DNA of 64,000 nt from Phlebiopsis flavidoalba (taxonomy: Eukaryota > Basidiomycota > Agaricomycetes > Polyporales > Phanerochaetaceae): the NCBI GenBank assembly GCA_035772785.1, contig JAOCPU010000055.1, forward strand, positions 124,001 to 188,000, given 5' to 3'. Under the pieces are notes generated by a model. The model searched no databases and had not been told where the DNA came from. It saw nothing but the letters and a program-made list of their open reading frames with translations. Below, piece after piece: positions 1 to 12,120 of the stretch (positions within the stretch are counted from its first letter, which is position 1; every line of letters starts with the position of its first letter). The position numbers were made by a program, and so were the translations under genes.

Positions 1-1540
1 ATCCTCGTGCTCACGATGGGCCTTCCACACCTACCATTCGACAAACTTCATCGTTGCGCTCCGACGCCACCGACCCGTCCCTGCTCTCACGCCTCGGAAG
101 AGTGTCATCATCGCAGCCTCCTCAATGAGGAGTCCCGTGGAGTCGTTAACACCGAGCCCGTCACTCAAGCGACCGAGACGCCCGTCGCCCTTTCGCCGCG
201 CACAACACGTTCAAAAACCTCGCCCATATTACCTGCTTCACGCCTTGGCGGTAATAAAGGCCATTACCAAGTCAATTGCCCCAATTATCGCTTCCAATCG
301 CTCACTCAGTCGTCCAACCTGCCGCCGCCGCTGCCAGACCCGCCGCTGCCTCGAACTCGTCGTCGTCGAATCCCGCAAAATCCCGATCGTACAAAGAAAA
401 CGTCCAGGCTATGAGTGCCCCGCATTGTACCCCGAGGAGGACCTTCGACGCGGCTATGACTGCCGCCCTGTTGTCCCCCATGACTACCCGTTCTTCCACC
501 GACAAAATCCTCTTCTGACAAGAACAGGAAATCCGATCGATGAGCACACACCGCGACCATCCGCAGAAATGATGTGATTATTGAAGATGGGTACTAGGTT
601 TTGGTTCTACCATTGCAACATGGGGTGGTTTGTTGAGTTTTTAACGTTTGTTCTTCACTTTGTTTCTCATTCTACTCTACTGTACGTCATCGTGCCTCGC
701 TTGCAGGGGTGTGTTGAAATCCTGGTTCACGCCGTCTCAAGCTCGCCCGACGCCGCGCAGCGCATCAGCGCCACCAAGTCCCCGATCCCCCCGCCGCCGC
801 CGCCCCGATTTGGTACTGTACAGTTATGTTTTACTTCCGTAACTTAATCGCGTCTGTAATATAACCTGCCGTAATCGATCTGCTGCGAACGCCAGCGCGT
901 TTGCACCTCAGTACCGCAATACGCCGCTCGCATTGTCCGTCCGTTCTCGTTGCGCCGTCGACGTACCTACGGCGCTTGACCCCCCTCGATCCCGTTTTCT
1001 GACATCATTTTCCTCGCTCGTACGCCCTTTCCTCCCTTATACTCTACCCTCTAACACCCCAGAAGTCCTCTTCCCACTCAGCGAACGTAACGTCCCTCCC
1101 TCCCTCTCTCCCTTCCTAATCCCCCTCCTCACTTTTGTTCAGTGTACGCCAACTCCCTCCTCGCAAGGTAAACAACCGTAAAGTATGGTATGAAGGTGAA
1201 GCTGACGAGGAGGCAGTCTGAACGTCCGCACCCACCTACGCGCACGCATCACGGGCCAGACGCTCGCCCCCGGACGTGATCGCGCTGCAGGACTTGCAGT
1301 CGCGCGCCGACGATGCAGTTTGCGCATGAAGTTCCCGGTTGCGTCCCTTTTTCTCTCTCCTTTTTTGTGGGAGAGGGGCTGATGGGTATGGGTGTGGGGT
1401 GTAGAGTCCACAGGGGAGCCCGATGGGGAGGCCCGCACGGGCAAGGGGGGTGGGGAGGGAGAAGGAGGAGGTCGTTTGAGGGCTGGTGTCGAGGGCTGGG
1501 AGTTGTTGGGGGTTGTCTAAAATTGGAGATTTGAGGGGAG
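1..1540 (+). other. Unresolved low-complexity region, possible gene fragment
   Basis: I do not recognise a gene here. Several plus-strand frames give Pro/Ser/Arg-rich peptides, for example around 276-518 and 700-830, with a proline run near 790-815, but no frame stays open long and no domain motif is visible. The alternation of open segments could reflect exons of a Pro/Ser-rich protein damaged by indels, or simply GC-rich noncoding DNA. No start or stop can be justified. Confidence 0.15.
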
Positions 1541-3829
1541 CTTGCGGGGACTTGCTGGGGACATTGTGGTGGACAGCTATATTTTGGTCATAGACGGTGA
1601 TTGTTTGTACGAGGTTATGAGGTTATATCTGTATTGTTAGCTGAGGGGCTGGACTCCGATATACCCTGCATTCAAACGTCATTCCGAGCAAGGGGATTCA
1701 TCGAGTGACGCGGATGAATGACCGGATGGATAACACTTGTGTTGTATACAATCAACTCAAGTGCAGTCTCAAACCATCTCCTCCTTTATTTGTGCGCATA
1801 TAGGCAGTTCCACACATCCCAATCGCGCCCCGACGCGCGACGCGACGCGTCTCATCTGCGCCCCACGTGGCGTCCACGCCGCGTCGCATCGCGTCGCACC
1901 GCTTCGCGACACGCGCACCCGCGAAGCACGGAGCGAAGCCCCCTCCCCTATCTCCCAAACCAAACACCGGGCCGTGTACCGCTTCCCCCCGCCACGCCCC
2001 CAAAGCTTCTCCATCTCCGGCTCCGTGTGCCGCTCCGTCGCCAGCGCGGCGGGCCGATCGGCCACTGGGGCATCGCATCTGGGCAGGGATCGGCCAGGTC
2101 GAAGGAAAAGGAAACTCTGCGCGAGATTTAGCCTTTGTTTGCTCGTAGGACGGGGCAGGGCGGAAGTGGTGGTACCCTAGAATAGGATCCCGCGTTTTGT
2201 TCGATTTGTGTGCGCGGGAGACTATACATCCGGGCCATAGATCGCGCACTAGGTGCACTCGCGTGCATTGCGGTGCGCACGCACGCCACGCAGTGACCGT
2301 AAACACTACGATCGCCCGGCGGCGCGTGCTGCCTCCTCTAGCCCCGGTGTTCAATTGCGCTCGATCGCACGCTGTAAATCGCGCGGTCGTGTTTTGGGGC
2401 GATCGGTTTGGGGTGGCTGATCGGTTTGGGTAGGTGAGAGCTGCGTTTGGGAAGGGCGGGCGTGTGTGGTGGGCGGGTGCGACGTGCCGATGTGAGATTA
2501 GGTTTAGGATTGCCTGGATGGTTTTTTTTTCTTTATTAAAACAATAATTTACGTCGTTGGAGAGCGCTCCGCGCAAATATTTGCGTCGAGTGTGTGGCGC
2601 ATCGAGAGGGCTCACCATAGATTTTTCCCTACATATTCCGGAAGGAGAAGTAGCATGGAACAACCACGCAGAGCTGAACACCGGTCGTGCACCTCGGCGT
2701 ATAGGATGTTGATAGTGCGCTCCTCATGTAGGTGGCCGTGAGCAAGAGAAGCTAGCCTTCCCATGAATACCGTAAAGTAGCCGGCACGATGCACCGTACG
2801 AGTTCTGTGTTCCAGTGCATGAAGAGCGGGGATCTGATGAGGCGGGATTCATGTAATGAATGTGGCAGTACGTACAGCGATAGAGTTGGGGCTTCTAATG
2901 CGAGAGTTTGGGAGCCCAAAGCGGCTACTGGGCTGGATGTGCCTAGAGTGAGAAGTGGACACAATCGGGCGAGGTGGTATGAACGCCGTGTTGCGGTGCT
3001 CGTGCTGTGGGGTCCAAAGGGTTCTGTGTTTCATAGGTAGGTTGGGCCTAGTTCAGGTCCACAACGTGTGCATTCAGGTGACACCGCGAGATCAAATCGT
3101 GAGAAAAATTCGCATATACCGCTTGATGGTCTTCATCGTGGCATAGAAGCTAAAAAAGGCCATAATTTTGCGATACATTTACTAGTAGTCAAGCAATATC
3201 GTCGCGAGACAGTGAAATTTCTGACGCACCGAGACTCAGCTGCTTTCAATCTCATGTATGCGAAAACATACCCATACCACAACAGCCATGCCAGTACCAA
3301 AAGCAATAACCAAGAGCCGTGGCCTACGCAGATTTAGTACATCCTCTGTGGCCTGTTCACTGCGTCGAGCCGTCGAGCTGATGGATGGAATCAAGACCGT
3401 GAGAGGTTTTCATCAATTCGTCAAACGCCACGAGGGTGAGCTGACTAATCCGCAGGACTGCCGCTTTTTCGGGCGCCTCTCGCGATATTCGCATTTAACC
3501 GGTGCGGCAGCTCGATTTTTGGTCACACTCATCTGCTTGCATCTGCTCATGCGACATTACAGCAAGTCTCGCAACCTACATCACTCGATGTAATCATGGC
3601 GCGTTGTGCTAGTGCGGTATTTTCCAACAGATTTGCGCCGCGTGAGGGAGCACATAACGTGAATAAATGGCAACTGACAGCTTCATCAAGAAGGTATAGC
3701 AGAGCTCCACGCTATATGTAGCTCATGCTCTCGTGCGGCCTAAACTTTGACCACGATCCACGACGACCTAACGCGCACATCCTAACCCATCCTTGAAGCT
3801 TCAGACGTAATGCGGCCCGACTACACTGA
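1541..3829. other. Intergenic, no gene supported
   Basis: This stretch contains a CG-rich segment near 1800-1930 with short CGCGACG-type repetitions. It also carries the longest uninterrupted frame of the window, on the minus strand at 1752-2681. That frame has no domain, biased Arg/Ala composition and overlapping open frames on the other strand, so I treat it as chance. Nothing else is recognisable. Confidence 0.4.
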
Positions 3830-4472
3830 ATGTTGCCACGCTACTGCTGGGGTGTAGCAACCTTGGTACCGAGAGCTGTAGGGCAAGTTACGGACTCGGG
3901 TGCTCCTATCACCATTGAGCCTATCAGTACGACACTGGGGCCTACGAAGTATGTGGTCAAGCTCACTGCCTCTGGGTGGTGTCCACCAACGATCCTCTAG
4001 CAGCGAAAGCAGCACCCTCTCTCTCCCAATCCCATCGTTACACTCCCTCACCTCGGGCTCCTCCATAATCGTGCCCACCGGCGTCCTACCCTCTGGTGTC
4101 TCAGTCTCGAGCACACCGCTCGCCTCTGACTCATCTACCTCGGACTCATCCTCAATCCTGCCCACTAGCATTCTCCCCTCTAGCATCACGCCTTCCGGCA
4201 CGTCCAGCGACACCTCCAGCGGCATCGCGCTCTCTTCGACGCAACCCGGTGGGACGCTGTCGACCGCGCCTCCGCTGTCGTCAACGCAGTCCGGGTCGAG
4301 TAGCTCATCTGCTGGTGTGTCCATCCCGATTAGTGGTATTTTGCCGAGCACGGTGCCAACTGCGTCGCCTACAGTGAGCCCGTCCGCTACCGGCAACGCT
4401 GCGATCCGAGGAGCAGGAAACGTGTATGTCTCAGCCCTTGTTGGTGTGCTGGGCTTTGATCGCTGGGCATGA
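3830..4472 (+). CDS. C-terminal part of Ser/Thr-rich GPI-type secreted protein
   Basis: The reading frame ending at 4470-4472 encodes about 150 residues dominated by Ser, Thr and Pro (from about 4000 on). It finishes with a small-residue stretch (SATGNAAIRG) and a short hydrophobic tail (NVYVSALVGVLGF), the layout of a GPI attachment signal. Upstream, around 3870-3960 and in another frame, is a beta-strand-like peptide (GAPITIEPISTTLGPTKYVV) that may belong to the extracellular domain. The likely role is a cell-wall or surface protein of the extracellular serine-rich type. The N-terminal signal peptide and start were not found, so the gene is incomplete or its first exons are unreadable. The minus strand is also open here, which is a shadow of the biased codons. 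Confidence 0.45.
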
Positions 4473-5040
4473 GCTGTTGTAGCTCGAGAAACTTGGATGA
4501 ATAACTCGAATGTAAGTTGGTCAACGTCTTCACATTAGCAAATGCTAAACATTTCTTAGTTGTACATTGTTTGAATTGGAACATGCAATGCATAATATTC
4601 CTGCGAGATCACCGAAAGCGATGCGTTCCCGTCAGTCCGTTTGCACCTGAAGGCTCTTCCTGGACAAAATCACAGTAGGCTTCACCGTCCCGACCTCTCC
4701 CCGTCGCCGTGTGTCTCAGTGAGCTTTTGCTGGATAACACAGCATCGAGACGGTGCTCCCGTCATCAACAAGTGGGGATTAATGTCACCGCTTGACTTCA
4801 GAGACCGAAGACCCGACTTCTTACCTCGTTCTTATCCACTGTGACCATAGGGAACACTAATCGTTAGTGGATAGCGCGACATTACGAGATGATTGGTGCC
4901 TCTACGGCCCGTTGCCGGCGTTGAGACTTGCATAGCCTATTCATACAGAGCCTAGTTCATACTGCGCTTAGTAAACAGCATTTCAGCGGCCACCGTGGTT
5001 GATTGACTACTTGTTGGGTGACCAGTGGTGAGCGTGGTCG

Positions 5041-5048
5041 TATATAAG
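5041..5048 (+). promoter_or_regulatory. TATA box of cupin gene A
   Basis: TATATAAG lies 39 bases before the ATG at 5087, a plausible fungal core promoter with a short leader. The second cupin copy has only a weaker AT-rich match (TAAATAAAG, 6052-6060) at a similar distance. Confidence 0.4.
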
Positions 5049-5086
5049 TTTCCAGCCATCATCACTCCGTTTCCCACAGTGCTATC

Positions 5087-5732
5087 ATGTCCATGAGCCC
5101 CGGTGACAACGCCTGAGTTCTCCCCAGTACGCGCGTCGTCACAGGCCATCCATACACACGGCCGATGGAAAGGCCACCGTTGTCGAGGACGGCGAGATTG
5201 CCTCTCGACACTTAGGGAAAGCGTTGTTCAGCGACATCTTCTGGTCGGACGACTTTCCTGCAAGGAATGACGGACGAGAGTTCAAAGACGTTATCAAAGA
5301 CCACGCTGCAGACCTCGTGAGCGAGAATGTAGTGTCTTCCGCGCGGGTCGACATTCCCCCTGGTGAGGGATCGGTATGTTTGGCAAGCTAGGAGTGTTCA
5401 TTCTTCAAAGGCTGATAGATTGATTTCAGCCATTTCATCGAACTGTCACGATCGACTACGGAATTGTCCACTCGGGTGAAATCACTTGCATCTTTGACGA
5501 TGGCAAGCTAGTAACCTTGAAAGCCGGGGGACGTTATCGTTCAGCGTGGGACTATTCACGAATGGCGCAACGAGACAAACAACTGGGACGCGCGTGTATT
5601 TTGTTATGCTACGTGGGTCATAAGCACACAATCTTCTTGATGATCTACTAAAACTCTATAACAGCCTCTACGAAGATCAAAGTGGGAGACAAGGAACTTG
5701 AAACGGAATTCCATGAACCTTCTACAGCGTAG
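5087..5732 (+). CDS. Small cupin-domain protein, tandem copy A
   Basis: This gene encodes roughly 180 residues of the single-domain cupin type common in fungi. Visible features are RVVTGH followed by a GKATVVEDGEIA segment, the motif FWSDDFPA, VDIPPGEGS and then FHRTVTIDYGIVHSGEITC with the Gly/His pattern of a cupin barrel. The protein ends ELETEFHEPSTA. Introns run about 5370-5430 (GTATGT...TTTCAG) and 5611-5664. The frame breaks near the start (5118-5130) and again at a GGGGGA run near 5528, where copy B reads KAGDVIVQRGTIHGW. The cupin fold is inferred from motifs. Substrate and metal are unknown. A paralogue follows 380 bp downstream in the same orientation. Confidence 0.7.
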
Positions 5733-6109
5733 CACAGAGTCGAGCCATTCCCTCCGAATGGATCAGAACTGGAGAACGCTTAGAGTCAATGTGAAATGAA
5801 CCTGGTTGCTCGTCGTTATCATGCAGCTCACTGTATGTTCTCATCATTTCGTTTGCACTCGAAAGGTCTTCTTTCGGAGATGATGCGCTCGACCACGGCC
5901 CGTTGGGACTTGCGTAGTGGGCTCGGAGCTATCAACTGCAAAGTGCTCGGGCGCATTGCACATTTTGATTAGTAGCGGCCGTTGTGAGCTAGCTCTCCTA
6001 GCGTCCGGTGCGCACAAACATGGTCATTGAGAAAAGGGCGCGCCGGATGCGGTAAATAAAGTTCGATATAGATTCTCTGCGAATTTTATTCGATTCTCAC
6101 AGCTCTATC

Positions 6110-6747
6110 ATGGCTACTACCAGCTCAATCGGAGCAGCTGCCCTGCCTCCCGTGCGCGCGTCGTCACGGGCCATACGCCTGATGGAAAGGCCACCATCGT
6201 CGAGGACTGCACGATTGCCTTTCGAGACCGCGGGACGTTAGTGTTTAGCGATTTTTTCTGGTCAGACAATTTTCTGCAAATAACGATGGGACGTTCAAGG
6301 AGCTTGTCAAAGATCGTGCCGCAAACTCCCTTATCAGCGAGAGTGGGAGTGTCTTCTGCGCGGTCGACATCCCTCCCGGCGGAGGATCGGTATGTGTGAT
6401 AATTTATTGTGATTTATATTTGGGAATCGTGCTGAAGGGTTTCAGGTATTTCATCGAACTGTCTCAATTGACTACGGTGTTATCCACACGGGTGAAATCA
6501 CTTGTATTTTTGACGAGGGCAAGCGAGTCACCTTGAAGGCCGGGGACGTCATCGTGCAGCGTGGGACTATCCACGGATGGTCCAATGAGACAAGCCAGTG
6601 GACGCGCATATATTGCATTATGCTACGTGGGTCATAAAGCACAGGATCCTCCTGATGATTCACTAACACGCTATAACAGCCGCTACGAAGATCAAAGTGG
6701 AAGACAGGGAGCTTGAAACGGAATTCCAAAAACCTTCGACAGCGTAG
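6110..6747 (+). CDS. Small cupin-domain protein, tandem copy B
   Basis: This is a paralogue of the gene at 5087-5732, with the same exon structure and near-identical motifs: RVVTGHTPDGKATIVED, FSDFFWSDNF, VDIPPGGGS, FHRTVSIDYGVIHTGEITC and KAGDVIVQRGTIHGW. The last matches the second cupin motif (G-D-x6-G-x-x-H). Introns lie at about 6390-6446 and 6632-6680. The start MATTSSIGAAALPPV is in a different frame from RVVTGH, and the break falls at the same place as in copy A. A second break lies near 6270. The stop TAG at 6745-6747 follows a C-terminus (STA) equivalent to copy A. The biochemical role is unknown. Confidence 0.72.
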
Positions 6748-7183
6748 CACAGAGTCGAGTTCTTCCTTCCGAAAGGAGTTAATCGTGTTCTTTCTTAGGA
6801 CAAACCTGCCATTGAATGCGGTTGTGCCTGTCCACCAGTGTCCAAGAAGCGAAGTGCTTGGATCAGAACTGGAGAACGCTTCGAGCCAATGTGAAGGGAT
6901 CCATAGCGCGCCGCGATCCTGGTGCGCGGGGGTGTTCGTCGTTATCGTGCAGGTTTCGAAGCACATTGTTTGTGACCGCATAACCGGGTGTGATTTTGGT
7001 TGGGTTACATGAGGGTACAGATGGTTAGAAACTCTAATATGCATAAAGAAGATATCCGTCGTCACTACAACACGCTTTACGTGGCCGGACGCCACACTAC
7101 AGTAGAGTACACCATGAAAGTACAACATCAAGCGATCACGTACGTACGCTCGATCAAACCTATACTTTTGTCAAAAACCCAGT

Positions 7184-9390
7184 TTAATGCCCAAAGACGG
7201 GACTATCCGACGGCGTGAGGAATAAGCGACCAACAGGCTGAACGCTGGTGGTGTTGAGGGGATCAATGATGGTGTATTTCCCACCTTCCAGGGTGGGGTG
7301 CGCCATGCCTAAGATCGTGAAGACAATCATTTTGATCTCTGTGGCGGTCATCAGTTGCTGAACAGAAGGTATCTGTCCGGAGAGTTACTGACGGCGACAG
7401 CGAGCACACGTCCAGGGCAGGCCCATCGACTGAGGCCGAAGGGGAAATATGCGGGGCTAACCATGACCGCTGGCTGGTTCTTGTTGACCCATCTGAAGCC
7501 ATCGAAACACCGCGGCGTCTTCACCGTGATACTCCCGACTGCGATGTGATAAGGAAGCAAGGGGGCAAACAAGATGGCCTAACCAAGAGAGTGTTAACCT
7601 TTGGCCAAACTCGTAACTCCAGTTGATGATCCTGACCTTTAGGGATGACGTATTCGCCCATGGGCGTGTCATGCACCGTCTCCGGCAAACAGAGAGCGTG
7701 TCCCCCTTCAGGCGCAAGACCTCACGAATGAAGGAGTCGAGGTATTGTGCCTTGCGCAGGGACTCGTAGGACAGCTGATGCGAGCCGTCAGGCCCTATAT
7801 CAGCCACGGCCATCAGCTCCTCCTTGATGGCGGGGATGTAGGCGGGTCGCACAGCAAGCTCGTATACAATCCAGACTGCCACGACCGCACTGCGGGCGGC
7901 ATGTATAAGCATCCAATTGATAACGCTAAATTGCACAGCTTACGTTTGGTGTACTGATGCGAAGATCAAGCTGAATTAGACGTCAGCCACGATGCAAGCC
8001 GGAGTGATAGAGCAATGCATCACACCTGAGTACGAGGCATGCACTCCAGAACACATCAAGTGGGGAGACTGTACCATCCTCACGAGCGAACATCCGGCCC
8101 ATGAAGTGGAGGAGGGGTTCCTATTGACCCTTAGCATCACAATTCAATCGGATATACGATCCAGACGCACCTCTTCATTATACTCTTTTTCTGACTTGTG
8201 GAGGGGAACGAAGGTGTTCTGACGCAACTCCCGCCAGATATGTGGCCCCAATACAAAGAAGAAACGATACAGCAGAGTGCCGAAAATGATGCGCATCCTA
8301 AGAATAAGCCGTCGGTCAACGTGTATGGCCGAAGCAGCCGAGTGTACGTACCATGTCAAGAATTTCCACAAGCCAGGGAACGTTCTGCCCAGGAAGGACG
8401 TGTTGGTGTAGATACCCGTTAAATTGGCAATGTCGCGCGCCATGTCTTCTATGATATCGAGATGAACGTCATTGACATATTTCTGACAAGCGAGATCAGC
8501 ACGCGTATAGAACCGCTCATTCGGAGGCGCATACTTCTCCCATAACGACTGTCAGCATAGACTCAGCAATAGAGTGATGCGTGTAGGCGAAGAAGTCGAC
8601 GCCTCCCAGCTTTTGGCCATCAGCTACCAGCTGCGTGGCGTGTTTCATAAAGATGGGGAAGACTAGACCGCGCATTTAGCTCTATTGCGTTCCCCCACGG
8701 AATGGGATGAACGCTCACTCTTGTTCGTAATGCTCTCGATCCGTGGGATCAAAATCCCCGCGCTGACAAGCCTGTCTACATCCTTGAAAAATTTGCCACC
8801 CCGAACGGAGATGGCGAAGCGTAAGTTTAAAATCTAGACAGATGTTACGACACCGGCCTGACTGAAATAACCGATAATACGTACCGTGGCTACGCCCTTG
8901 CTCGAAACTCAAAGACCGGTCATCGGCGAAGACAAACTTCGTGTATTCACGATTTACAATGTACTCCAACTATTGAGGACGTGGTCAGAACGTGACGTGG
9001 AGGAGAGCGTGGCACATACCCGTCCTTTCCTTCTCACACCAATAACGGGACCGTGTTCTCGCAAAGCGGCTTCGTATGCTTCCAAAGGTCTTTTGAACAG
9101 TTCTTCGGTCTGAACAAAGGTGAGCCAAGATCTGGTGCGTTTCCAGAAGACATACCGGAATGTCTACGATGGGAGGATAATGCGCCTACGACTCGGTCAG
9201 CTTGGAGCGAATGGGGATGTCCGGAAGAGCTTACCGAGGCTCGCTTCCGAGAGAGAAGCCGTCTAACAGAGAGCAAAGAGAATGCTAGTACGCACACCGG
9301 GATGAGGAGCAAAAATTCCGCATGAGCCGGCAGGTGTATCTCAGATAGCAGCTGCCGGTGAGTGAAGTGGGAGAGGGAAGCAAAAAACAT
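7184..9390 (-). CDS. Cytochrome P450 monooxygenase
   Basis: The protein is a microsomal fungal P450, an NADPH- and reductase-dependent oxygenase. Starting from the ATG at 9388-9390, an N-terminal hydrophobic anchor (FLLLIPVCVLAFSLL) is followed by segments in shifting frames: EALREHGPVIGV, YIVNREYTKFVF, MARDIANLTGIYTNTSFLG, then the K-helix ExxR (FIREVLR) near 7735. The haem-ligand loop FPFGLSRWACPGR lies near 7430-7470 and corresponds to the FGxGRWxCPGR form with Ser for the second Gly. The end is MTATEIKMIVFTILG...GRLFLTPSDSPVFGH with stop at 7184-7186. The style is that of basidiomycete CYP5150-like enzymes, but the family is a guess. Multiple introns and one-base shifts are present. The substrate is unknown. 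It lies convergent to the cupin pair. Confidence 0.85.
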
Positions 9391-9543
9391 GGCGTGGCCT
9401 GTCGTTCAGGGAGGTGCATCCCCTCTGTTTTATGCGCGGGGGGACGCCACGCGTGGATTTACTCGGTGATCCGATGAATAGACATTTGCGTATGCGAATT
9501 GACGATGGTTGTTGTGCTCGCTACAACAACGGTAGCTCTGCCC

Positions 9544-9630
9544 GGTTCTTACGCCGAGTGGTCCAGCGCCTCGGACTGGCACAAGGGCTAACAGGTGTCT
9601 TCGGTTAGACGCATCCTCAAGTTCCTGATC
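9544..9630 (+). pseudogene. tRNA-Leu/Ser-like relic
   Basis: GCCGAGTGGTCC resembles the D-arm of type II tRNAs, and GTGTCTTCGG resembles a long variable arm. The T-arm consensus is broken (AGTTCCTGATC) and no 5-bp T stem or acceptor pairing can be drawn. At best it is a degraded tRNA or a chance match. Confidence 0.12.
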
Positions 9631-9639
9631 AACATCGTG

Positions 9640-12120
9640 GTTATTGCTATCTGAAGAGATCTTGATGACTTACCACACCATGAGTTGATAAGGTGACAAA
9701 GGGTTGGTTAGAGGTGGACCAACCTTGGGTAAATCGGGAATATTTGGCCCAGACTTTCTTCTTACCTATTCCAAGAAGCGAAATGTCTCATTCCACGCCC
9801 CTGCCATGAAACCGAACGTTACATGCCGACCGCAAGTTCGCGGCAATGTAATTGCGACGTGAGATAGAGGCGACCAAAGACGACAGCGACGCATGGCGGC
9901 ACTGTGGTGGCCATGGACGCTGAGACGAGCTCCTTACCGCAAATCATTCGTTCCACAAAGCGATTGGCGCCTCAGCGCCTGCAGCCTCGAAGCGCCCATA
10001 GAGCCTCGCAGTCTCTCGCAGTCCTTCTCAGTCCTTCGTAGTCCTCGCACTGTCTCGCACCAGCTAGCTCGCATCCATGATTTGTCGTCGCACAAGCCGG
10101 TCTACCCGACGGTCACCAAGGCTTGATGCGTGGTGATGGATTACAAACGTAAGAATTGTCATTGCGCTGCCTCATTGCCGCCTCTACGATCCTTATTTCT
10201 TTCTATCCTGATTGGGACAACAAATGAGGCCGCTCTGATGTAAGTGACCCTGCAGACGTATGGCTACATTGAACCGGTAGCTTCCAACAGGCATGTTTTA
10301 CTTCATACACGACACAGCCGGGTCTATAAAGCTCCTCTGCTGCACCCCATGTGTACGCGCTCGTGCAGGATATCGTCATATCGGCTAAAACTGTGAATCG
10401 GTCTAACCAGACATGGTCCTTTCATCCTGGTGCGCAGAAAGAAAGAGCGTACCAAGCACACTCTGTGTGTGATAACTAAGGCCTTTCTAGTGTGAGAACG
10501 CATGATCACGGGACTCAGGGGCCGTTGTTCTACCGTCCAGAGAAGGTCAGGACCCTGCGGCGTGCAGGCAGAATTCCCACCCTCATGCTTATCCTATCAA
10601 TAAATCCGTTACATCCAGCGTCTGGAAACACGAACTCGACGGTACCTGCCACATTGCTCTCCGGCACGCCTGACAAGTGTGTGCGCGATACAAGACTGCT
10701 GGGCAGGCCAAGCGTCTGCTATTCATCAGCCCCCTGGGGTTACTCAATGATTACCCTGCGTAGGGACAGCCTTGCAATGTACTTCTGTGAGACCTCCTTA
10801 ATCTATCCTGTTTGTGTTTGATCAGTCTGAAGTGTTCCCTCACAGCTCGACGAGGATGCGGCTCTAATTTCTATATGCATCTCCACTGGCAACTTTCGGC
10901 GCCCCTGTGGCGATGGCGCCACCATCCCTTTGATGCGATTGCCCTATCTAGGCCTGCATTTCCCGCTGTCTTTACCGTTATACAACCATCGACACGAAGG
11001 CAGAATTCCTTACGACCGGCTACATTTATATTGCAGGGGAGCATCTAAGCGGGACAACATCCGCCCGTTGTCAACGTCAGGTCGTTGCAGAGATGCGGTG
11101 GGAGAGGCATGACCCCTCACGATTACCAATATTTTTCGCGCTCGAGCGGCACAAAGTCGCACATCTCTCCGGGTTTACGACAGAGGCGGGACGTGCCCAC
11201 GGTTCTCCGTCGTTTTTTTTTTTTCATGCGCTTTTCCCTTCGGCGCGCCGACGCAGGATCACGCCCGGACTGGGCTCACGACGAGGGACACGTTGTCGTT
11301 GCAATGACGCTCTAAGTGAGACGTCTTGCTGGCTGCGGGTGCAGTGAGTATGTCATTGACCGGATACTGTACGATTTTCTCGCACCCTACGCTGATGTTA
11401 ATCGAGGTGTATCACATATACAGGAGGCGGAGCTTCTACGTGCCCAAACCTTCCACTAGGGCCGCATGGTGGGCGCGCGCGCATGGGGAGCTCCAATATT
11501 CATCCGATGCACCCTTCGGTGTGACCAGATGCAAACATGCCCGCCCGCAGCCCCAGGGTCACCCGCTCGTGTTGTGGGGGGAGCACCCCTCGGACGTACG
11601 TTATTAGGACATTTTACGACACCCCAAGAGACAGAATACGTGAAGGGTGCCTGCAATGCATGTCTGCCAAGTCTGCAGCTCTCCCACGCTTAAGCTTTGC
11701 CTCGCGTATTGTCGACATGTCTGCCAGGTCCTGACAATCCACGGCAGTTGGCATCATCCAGCCGAGAGCTTCTGTAGATCCCGCGCACGTTTTTTATAGA
11801 AGATTTTCATAGAACAACACTTGCCTGCGTGGCTGCAGACATGGGCTACATAATGGAAGCGCGCGTGCTCTTGTGCTTTGCACTCCCTCATGTCCCCTCC
11901 CCATCGATCCGAATGTCTGTTATGTGAGTTCGTCAAGTCACTGAGACTCTGCCTCCACTCTGCTCGCAGCACGGAAGGTTCTCTCGGCTTTAGAGAATGG
12001 CGATTCTTTGTTCTTTACGAGCTATTATACTAATGATACAAAATTGTAGTCTTATTATAAATACTAAAGGACGTCCTTAGAGGATTTAACACACGGCTAT
12101 AATGAAGAAAACCGAATATT
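9640..12120. other. Intergenic, no gene supported
   Basis: Only short frames without domains are seen on either strand. A CTCGCAGTC/TTCGTAGTCC-type short tandem array lies at about 10003-10058, and an AT-rich segment sits at 12015-12070 just beyond the 3' end of the flavohemoglobin gene. Confidence 0.4.

Larger units (their letters stand above)
5087..6960 (+). repeat. Tandem duplication of cupin gene with 3' flank
   Basis: The unit starting at 5087 is repeated from 6110. Similarity covers the exons, both intron positions and the downstream flank: GCACAGAGTCGAG follows both stop codons, and GGATCAGAACTGGAGAACGC recurs at 5759 and 6860. Upstream, an ACGGCCCGTTG segment recurs (4905 and 5896). 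The unit is therefore about 1 kb including flanks. Intron interiors have diverged, so the duplication is not brand new. Confidence 0.65.

Noticed and set aside
1752..2681. 309-codon uninterrupted minus-strand reading frame
   Set aside because: It is the longest single frame, but its composition is Arg/Ala/His-biased, overlapping frames on the opposite strand are equally open, and no domain or splice signal is seen. CG-rich DNA easily yields such frames.
3821..4396. Minus-strand 191-codon acidic frame opposite the Ser/Thr-rich protein
   Set aside because: Its Glu/Asp/Val-rich sequence is the mirror of the Ser/Pro codons on the plus strand, where a GPI-type C-terminus gives the better explanation.
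12015..12030. GTTCTTTACGAGC shared with 37090-37102
   Set aside because: A 13-base match followed by loosely similar sequence is not enough in 64 kb to call a repeat, and no boundary or longer alignment is visible.
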